DNA of 64,000 nt from Brassica napus (Eukaryota > Streptophyta > Magnoliopsida > Brassicales > Brassicaceae). Under the pieces are notes generated by a model. That model did not search any database. It saw only the letters and a program-made list of their open reading frames with translations, and was not told the origin of the DNA. The number at the start of each line of letters is the position of its first letter. Position 1 is the stretch's first letter. A program made the position numbers and the translations under genes. Shown piece after piece: positions 57,634 through 64,000 of the stretch. Location of the stretch: positions 37,569,473-37,633,472 of the forward strand of contig NC_063449.1 in NCBI RefSeq assembly GCF_020379485.1, read 5' to 3'.

Positions 57634-58763
57634 TCATTTGACCACCTTGACGGAGGACTTATTGTTGGGTGTGCAACCAGCAGCCGTAAGCTTCTCTTGG
57701 TCAGATAGCGAGTGGCGGAAGTGACAACGGTGGCCATAAGGACAGATATCACCAGCAAGAACCATTCTGCAAACCTCAGTCTTGTAACGAGGATGGCGGA
57801 TCACCGGGCGTAGTTCTTTAATACCGTGAGCGAACTGGCAGTGGTCACCATATGGGCATGCCCCCGTCTCTTGCCACTTGTTGCAGAGCTCTGTCTTTGT
57901 CATCCCTTGGTTATACACCTCCACTTCTATCTCCTCCTCCTCTGCTTCTTCTTTCTTCCCTCCTCGCACATATACCTTTTGCTGCATTTCCATTCATATA
58001 CATCTTTAGTGTATAAAAATGACATGCAGAGATAAATCATCCAAAGAATGCAGAGTGTAATCATACATGCAAAGCTGAAATTAAACAGCTAATCAATCAA
58101 GTCTCTAGTCTCATGATCCCAAATTGATTCCAATAATCAAACTCTAATTCTCACAGTAATCAAGAAAACAAATAAAGAGATAGTTACCGTGGTAGTGAGT
58201 TGTTGACCACAAGTCCCAGGCTTAGGTATGGCTCCACGAGACTGAGAGACACCACCACCTCCTTGGCTCGCCTTAGAGTAACCGCTGGATCTAACGGAGA
58301 TGCTCTTCGGCAGCGAAGAGCGGTTCACATCCTCATTCCCAATCACGCTCGTTGGACTCTCGTCGCTGACGTCACGCTTCTGATTCCCCGCGGGGTTCTG
58401 ATTCTCGTTATTCCCTCCGATGGAAAGCATCCGAAGCGGAGGAGCCATGTCGTAGCGGTTGCGGAGAGAGGATCGGATGAGCTGGTCGAGCTCTTTCTTG
58501 AGGTGGAGATTCAGCGATCGGAGCTCGGCGTTCTCCAGACGGAGCACTTCCGCTTCGAGAGACGCCTCGTGGAGGCGCGTGTAACACAAGGCCTCTCGGT
58601 TCACCATATCTTCGCGGCGCTGCTGCATAACGCTGCGGCTGGACTGGTAGAGCTGGTCGCGGAAGCGAGAAGGCGCGACGACGCCACCGGACGATTCTCC
58701 GTGAGAGTTCATCATCCCGGCGGAGCTGCCGCTGTAAGTAAACGGCGCGATTTCGTTTTCCAT
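57634..58763 (-). CDS. C3H15: Tandem CCCH zinc-finger protein C3H15/CDM1
   Basis: Two exons, 58763-58188 (192 codons) and 57981-57634 (115 codons and stop), give 307 residues, close to the length I recall for the Arabidopsis protein. The ATG at 58763 ([16 protein letters not shown]) is chosen over an upstream in-frame extension because family members start there. Residues ~55-110 form a coiled coil ([20 protein letters not shown]). Exon 2 holds both fingers: [20 protein letters not shown] and [20 protein letters not shown], each C-X8-C-X5-C-X3-H and complete. Plant members of this TTP-like class bind AU-rich RNA. CDM1 is known for callose turnover and microspore development, and C3H14/15 for secondary walls. 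The neighbouring BBX27 supports C3H15 over its paralog C3H14. Exon 2 is duplicated and broken at 32457-32725. Confidence 0.88.
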
Positions 58764-59007
58764 TGTTCGCTGATGAAAATTGCGGCGGTTCTGTTTCGCA
58801 ATCGCCGGAAAGAAAAAGAAAGAAATCAGATGTAGCTTTCGACAAGGATTATCAGATTCATACGAACAAAATAAAGATATCAAAAAGAAAATCCGAGAAA
58901 AAAATTTACCTGGAGTAGAGAAGCTGAAGAACTACCGAGAAAATTGAGAGGAAACTTTCTTGCTAGAGAGAGAGGTAGAAAGTTTCTCGAGAAAGAAAGG
59001 CTAGAGA

Positions 59008-59017
59008 GTTTATATAC
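59008..59017 (-). promoter_or_regulatory. TATA box of C3H15
   Basis: The minus strand reads gtatataaac about 245 bases upstream of the ATG. It is followed by a CT-rich stretch (ctctctctctagc) typical of a plant 5' UTR or core promoter. Confidence 0.55.
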
Positions 59018-59221
59018 ACGGAGAAAGTTGGAGGGAAACTATGTGCAAGGATTTTCGCATTTATAATTAATTTATTTAATAAGGAAAAAAATGTATTGGT
59101 TGTTATAAGTAATTAACAGAAAGACTCTTAATCTATTATTACGGTTATACCACTGTAAGAGGAAGTGATTTAAGTCAAGTGGTTAAATGTTTATTTATGT
59201 TTCGTGTTGTAGGATTGGTTA

Positions 59222-59417
59222 GACCATGATTAATCCGGGTTCTTAGGATGAGTTCTTAGTTTCAGCTAAGAACTATTTCTTAACTTTTAACTAAAAAAAG
59301 CTAAGAACTATTTCTTAAATAAAAGATATAAGAATCGGTTTTTAGCCGAAAATTAAGTGTAAAAAAAAAAACAAAAAAAATGTCAAATCAAATTAAGAGT
59401 TCGGGTTAATCATGCTC
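59222..59417. mobile_element. Tourist-like MITE (196 bp)
   Basis: Inverted ends gaccatgattaatcc and gggttaatcatgctc (two mismatches) are flanked by TTA at 59219-59221 and 59418-59420. Internal ttcttag/ctaagaa words are repeated. It lies about 460 bp upstream of the C3H15 start codon. Confidence 0.8.
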
Positions 59418-59420
59418 TTA

Positions 59421-60085
59421 TGTACCGAGAGTCATAATTGATTCAGTTCAACTGATGATAAAAAAAAATTGGATGTAGATAATAAGAGAAATGTGTTCTT
59501 TTTGACAATGATAGTAACTTGAAATACTAATAACCAGGCCCAGTAATAGTTAGAGATTTGATTTGTTTTCAACTAATTGCTTCATTTTTAAGATTATTTG
59601 AGGGACAAGATTGTGTTTTTACACACAAAACTTGCAGAATAGTGGAACTTAAGCAAACTAAGAATTATTTTTTTACATTTAATCCGCTAATATATCAAAC
59701 AAACAAAAAAAACTAAAAAAGGATTTTGCTTATTTATCACAAGTTCACAACTATTTAGTAGTCTTGTCAACTTTCATCACAACAACAATTATGGTTCTGG
59801 TAACACAAATGTCAATCTCATTGTCTGTTAAGTAACCTTTTGATTTAATATTACTAATAATGTTAATTTCTGGTGAAATTTGGTGCAAACCAGTGATTAC
59901 AAATTGGATGATGAAAGCAAATGATTAACAAGATCTTAGCTTAACTTACAGTTGCATGCAAAGGAAACTGAATCACGTAAAGTAGATGAGCAGCTAGATT
60001 AGTGTCTTTATTTACAAAACAAAAGCATGGTGATGGAGTAGCTAACACGTTCCGTGTTCATCTTCTGTTTCTTTTTGAGACCATA
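59421..60085. other. Intergenic DNA between C3H15 promoter and BBX27 3' end
   Basis: AT-rich, with no gene recognised. The right part probably includes the BBX27 3' UTR. Confidence 0.5.
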
Positions 60086-61446
60086 CTAAACTTGTTTCTC
60101 CTCCCTGAATCCAGAAAATGTAACTTAACATTATGAGAAGTTAAAATATATTTTGTATACCATGAAATTGGAAGATAGTCTGTAAATAAATACTTACGTT
60201 CTTGCTCTCTTCTTCTCCTTAAGCCTTGAGATAGCCTTTTGACGTACATTGTTAGAGAAAGGGGAACAAATAGAGATTGCTTCCTCTGAGTGATTGTGAG
60301 AGTAATGCGTTTTGCTGCTTCCTCCACCATTGGATCTTGAGAATGAAAGAGATGATGAAGCTGGTTTGGATGAAGGTGAAGAAAAGGTGTTCATCTGAAC
60401 ACATCAAAGGTAGAGAGACCTTAGGTTATAACAAGAATAATCAAAACAAGACTCTATAGTAGATGGAAAATTTTTCATACCTCACACAATTTATAATTGT
60501 CTGTTGTTGGATCTGGATCAGCTCCAAAAAGTTCTTCAAAGTTTTGAAAAGTGAGATCAATGTCAGGTATGTGGAAGTCATCGTCATCACAAGCTGTATC
60601 TTCACAAACTCCAATGTCTTGTAGGTTTTGATGCCACAACTGTAGAAACAGAGGTTGACCATGTAAGCACTATGTATCTCATACTACATCAAATGTATGA
60701 TATTTTAACCAAAACCTGATTGTTCTTATTAAATGGGCTTTTGCATTCCCAAAAGGAATCACCAAGTGTGGAAGACGAGGACAAGTGTGAAAAGTCAACA
60801 ATCAGATCTTTTCCGGTCTGAGGAAGATCTACTAAGCATTCTTCAGATTTCTTTGGAAGCTCTAGTGGAAATGGATCAGCATGTTCTGTCAAGGGCAAAA
60901 CTTTATTCTCTTCCCTGAGCTGCAGCTTCTCCAATTCAAGAATCTGTTCCAAGACAAAACCAGCTTCTCTTTGCACCTAAAAACCATCAAAATCATCGGT
61001 ACATATATCCACATACAGATATATATTCATCTAAAAAGCCTCAAAAATATATACAAAAACAAGCATCAAACCTTAGGTTTAGCCATCGCGAAAGACTTCT
61101 CCAACGAAACATCATTATCCATAACTCGAAAACCCCACATAACCGCGAAATCTTTGGCAGAAGGACAACCCGTATAACACCTCACATCGTGTCTAACATG
61201 CTTAGAGGAGACAACACCATGAATCTTTTCATTACATCCGTTACAAAGAAACATCTTGTGATCCAAACATCGGACGACACAAGGCTGATTCTTACAAAAA
61301 CCGCATAAAAGCGTGCGTAAATGTCTCCCTGAGAGTGCATTAGCTGAATGAACCTTTGCATCACATGTTAGACACAGACTCGCTGCATCTGCTATACAAT
61401 AAACCACTGCTCTATACGCTTTGCAAACCTCACATAATCTTTCCAT
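60086..61446 (-). CDS. BBX27: B-box zinc-finger protein, BBX27-like
   Basis: Five exons: 61446-61072, 60976-60716, 60639-60481, 60394-60198 and 60104-60086 (336 residues, GT..AG throughout). Exon 1 encodes the N-terminal B-box ([26 protein letters not shown]) and a second B-box-like segment ([38 protein letters not shown]), followed by [11 protein letters not shown]. Exons 2-3 are acidic ([20 protein letters not shown]). Exon 4 ends [16 protein letters not shown], which looks like the start of a CCT domain that is then cut short, so no complete CCT domain is present. BBX proteins are zinc-binding transcription cofactors in light and flowering signalling, and little specific is known for BBX27. 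The last exon is the least certain; retaining that intron would add only a stop after ART. The name rests partly on position beside C3H15. Confidence 0.8.
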
Positions 61447-61730
61447 CTCTCAATTATTATTTTTTTACACAAAATTCTTTGGATTCTTGAAAATATCCAT
61501 AACTTATGAGAAGATTCGTCCCTGTTTCATCAAAATATCAAATTTAATGCAAAACGTTAGGCAAAGATCACAGATCGAAAATAGTTCATAAGGCCTACCA
61601 AACTTACCGGTAAGACGAGAAGCGTAGAGTTATGTGAGAGATTCGTGACACAGCTTTCTCTGTTTAAGAAACTTCCTATCTGATAAAAATCCGTGTGGTT
61701 CGGTTTTTTATTTTTTTAATTTGTTATGAT

Positions 61731-61895
61731 GACGTGGATAAGACACGTAGGTTTACTGTGGGACCTACGAATTGGTGATTACGTTATCCATATGCACGTG
61801 ATAGATATGGGGAAGCCACGGACGTATGTGACAGCGTCGACCCATCACCAATCTCTAAGCTTACCTTTTCCTAACGAATAACTGGACGCCACGTG
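61731..61895 (-). promoter_or_regulatory. Cluster of G-boxes, ACGT cores and I-boxes upstream of BBX27
   Basis: Six ACGT cores fall in 165 bp (61732, 61745, 61781, 61796, 61822, 61891). Two are full G-boxes (CACGTG at 61795-61800 and 61890-61895), the second extended to the ABRE-like cacgtgtc. GATAAG I-box strings lie between cores at 61737-61742 and, as TTATCC, at 61784-61789. The cluster is 285-450 bases upstream of the BBX27 ATG. G-box plus I-box pairing is a known light-responsive module. Confidence 0.6.
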
Positions 61896-62479
61896 TCAAA
61901 CAGACCAAACAGAATATTTACTTCATTACCGGATCAGCAATGTTTGGTACTTTATCACCGGATCATCCGTTGACACCGTCAAGTGTTCGTCAGTTCCTAA
62001 GGATTTTAAAAATGAATACGCCAAATCTGAATTACTTTTGATTTCGGTATCAAGACTTGAATTGTAGAAAACACTTTTTTTCTTTTTCCAGCTCGGTTTG
62101 ATTCAATTCGGTTTAGATTGGGTTTCTTCGGTATGGTTAGTATCAGAATGGTTTTGGTTTAGCTATATACTGGACACTAATAAGTAACAAAAGTATGCTG
62201 AATCTAACCGTGAAAAAGAAGAATTCGGAAAACAAATGACAAAAGGTCCACAGATACAAGACCAGAGTCTTTAGCAGAGATCCCTTTCCATGTCCCATGT
62301 TGATGTACAAACTCTGGTAAAGATGAACGGATTGACTGACATTCCAGATTTGGCAGACGTGCGTTCACTTTGCTAAAAGCTTCAGAACAGAGTCCACAAT
62401 TAGATCCTAACTTGAGCTTTTCACCAAACAGATCACAACAAAAGATGAGGGCGTACTTCTATATCGGTTACCTGTTTTG

Positions 62480-63970
62480 TCATCTCTTTTTGGTGTGTAC
62501 TTCAATCATATCACCGTCCTCCATCTCGAGGTTAGAAGGAGTGGTCGATGGATCAATCTTGTCACCGTCAAAAGTAAATACAAGATTTTGCGGGTCGAGC
62601 TTTTCTTTATCCGTATACATTTTGAAAACACGCTCGAACTTCTCGTCCTACATGAAAATGGTAACATACCAATCAACATCAGTATAGATTAGAAGCTAAC
62701 CCAAATCAAGAAAGCATAATGTGCTGCTCATCGTACATGAAAAATATCAAGCAGAATCCATTATGTGTGTTGTGATGACTCATCGATATGAACATGATAT
62801 TACTCTCTCTTCTCTTAGATGAAAGCAAAGATAAAATAGGGTTTAGCAGATCCATAAACTAAGCTTATAACACCCTGAGACACTTCATGCTTTCGGGTGA
62901 TGTAACACCCAACACTTATGTCTAACTTATTCACACATACAAAGTTCAGATAGTAACCTATTTTAACTGATGGAAGGTTGGCTAATAAGTTGCAAGCAGT
63001 GAGAAGAAACTTACCGCAAACACCCGGAATTGCTTCTGTCCATCTTTGTCCTGTATCGTAATGACAATCTTGGCTCTGTCATTAATAGGCGGCCCTGGTA
63101 GTGCCTGAGCAGGAGTAGCCTCTGAGGATGTTTTGAGCGATACTTGAGCTTCTTTTTTAGCAGAGTCCTGTGCTTCCTGCATCACATCTACTGCAGTTTT
63201 CGTGAATGACATAAGCTCCATCTTCTTTGACCTACATTTTGCATATTTCAATTCAGAACTTAAGAATCAAAGTATAAGGGACTCACTGGGTGGGCGCATA
63301 TCATCAACAAATAAAAGTTAGCAGTGTCCAGCTTCTAATAGCAACAAGGGAAACAAACTACCTCAAAGCTTTAATGGTAGAATCTTCACCGGACTCTTTG
63401 CGTTTATCGAAGACAACCTTTGGCGGTGGAGGCAACCAATCGTCATCACACGCTATTTCAATCACTTTCACATCTTCATCTTTCTTTACAACCTATATAT
63501 ATATAAAAAAAAACAAATCTTAATGTTTCAGAAAAACAAAACAAATGTCTAATTTTGACTCAGCCGTACAAAGATTTACTATAAATCAAACAAAGAACAG
63601 TTTATTTTCAGCTCAGCGAGGAAGCAAATAATAAAGATCAGTCCTTACTGTGTGAGAAGTTTTTGATCTCTTCTTAACAGGAACCTCGGAGACATCAGAA
63701 TCATCATCGTCTGCAATATTTTCAAACCCAGAAGAAGGATTCAACCCACTTTTATCCTCGCCAAAATCAATTAAAACTGAAACTCACCGTCAATGCAAAC
63801 GAAATTCGATGGCTGAACGCGATGATAATCGAAGAGCGGCTCTAGATCCTCTCCTTCACCTCCCTGATCACACAGTAATCCAATCAGAAACAACACAAGC
63901 ACCAGAACAGAGTATGTATGGATTAGGGTATCGAAATTGGGATATCGTGAAACATAGAAAGTCTCACCAT
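62480..63970 (-). CDS. Ubiquitin/SUMO-like domain protein (At1g68185-type)
   Basis: Six exons: 63970-63968 (only the ATG), 63863-63788, 63710-63649, 63492-63362, 63231-63015 and 62647-62480 (218 residues). The ATG is followed directly by the donor GTGAGA, so the first coding exon is three bases. It joins GGEGEDLEPLFDYHRVQP. An acidic stretch (CIDDDDDSDVSEVPVKKRSK) and a second one (IACDDDWLPPPPKV) precede a C-terminal beta-grasp domain: AKIVITIQDKDGQKQFRVFA, then DEKFERVFKMYTDKEKLDP, LVFTFDGDKI and NLEMEDGDMIEV. There is no diglycine at the end (stop after HTKKR), so it is a SUMO-like-domain protein rather than a conjugated modifier, as in NIP45/RENi-type proteins. Position next to BBX27 matches Arabidopsis. 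The 5' UTR probably runs to the window edge. Confidence 0.85.
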
Positions 63971-64000
63971 TGTTGCGGATTATTCTATCTTCGCCTGTTT

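Larger units (their letters stand above)
41870..58010 (+). repeat. Segmental duplication, copy B
   Basis: The direct-orientation partner of 5420-32760, with the same anchor order. Copy B holds the intact C3H15 3' exon, while copy A holds the better bHLH gene. Insertions private to this copy are the Helitron at 42177, the MITE at 44313, the TRIM at 50135 and the LINE at 50600-55518. Confidence 0.75.

Noticed and set aside
58200..58835. 211-codon plus-strand open frame
   Set aside because: It is antisense to exon 1 of the CCCH gene, and its length reflects GC-rich codon usage on the real strand.
1..64000. tRNA or rRNA genes
   Set aside because: I looked for A-box/B-box and cloverleaf signatures and saw none I could support. 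The TGGTATCAGA strings are TRIM primer sites.

Overview
This is a nuclear plant window, almost certainly Brassica or a close relative in the Brassicaceae. The evidence is: an AT-rich background; Brassicaceae-type Helitron, TRIM, hAT, CACTA, Mutator-like and L1-type elements; intron-bearing genes; and, at the right end, three minus-strand genes in the order of Arabidopsis At1g68200 (C3H15/CDM1), At1g68190 (BBX27) and At1g68185 (ubiquitin-like protein). The ortholog names come from my recall of these families and their order, not from a search.

Layout. 1-440 is the end of an LTR built of GC-rich palindromic repeats. 441-5400 holds degraded Helitron ends, a hAT-type element with an exact 8-bp target duplication, and a three-LTR TRIM array. 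5.4-32.8 kb (copy A) and 41.9-58.0 kb (copy B) are the two copies of an old direct segmental duplication. Its recognisable content is a small PIF-like bHLH gene (+) followed by the 3' exon of a CCCH zinc-finger gene (-). Copy A has been inflated by an 11.8-kb Helitron carrying fragments of RPA-like, AP-1 mu and receptor-kinase-like genes. That Helitron itself contains a 7-kb gag-protease LTR retrotransposon. Copy A also holds a hAT element, a full-length 6.1-kb LINE and MITEs. Copy B carries a 1.8-kb Helitron with a CACTA element nested inside it, a Tourist-type MITE, a TRIM and a decayed LINE. 32.8-41.9 kb is a junk spacer with a 26-bp minisatellite, a dead LINE and three Mutator-like elements.

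Genes. Copy A of the bHLH gene keeps six exons in one frame (233 codons). Copy B has lost the exon 3 splice donor and is probably truncated inside the helix-loop-helix. Copy A's CCCH exon is wrecked by two deletions, while the copy-B CCCH gene is intact. So each duplicate appears to have kept one working gene of the pair. 57.6-64.0 kb is ordinary gene space: C3H15, BBX27 (with a G-box/I-box cluster upstream) and the ubiquitin-like gene, all with complete exon structures.

Most notable. The two copies act as reciprocal empty sites that date and bound the Helitrons and a MITE. Four tiny poly(A)-bearing insertions of 14-22 bp, each flanked by 12-15 bp direct repeats, look like aborted LINE retrotranspositions. 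The LTR element is a non-autonomous gag-protease type. The LINE has ORF1 and ORF2 overlapping in ATGA and is disabled by only a few point changes.
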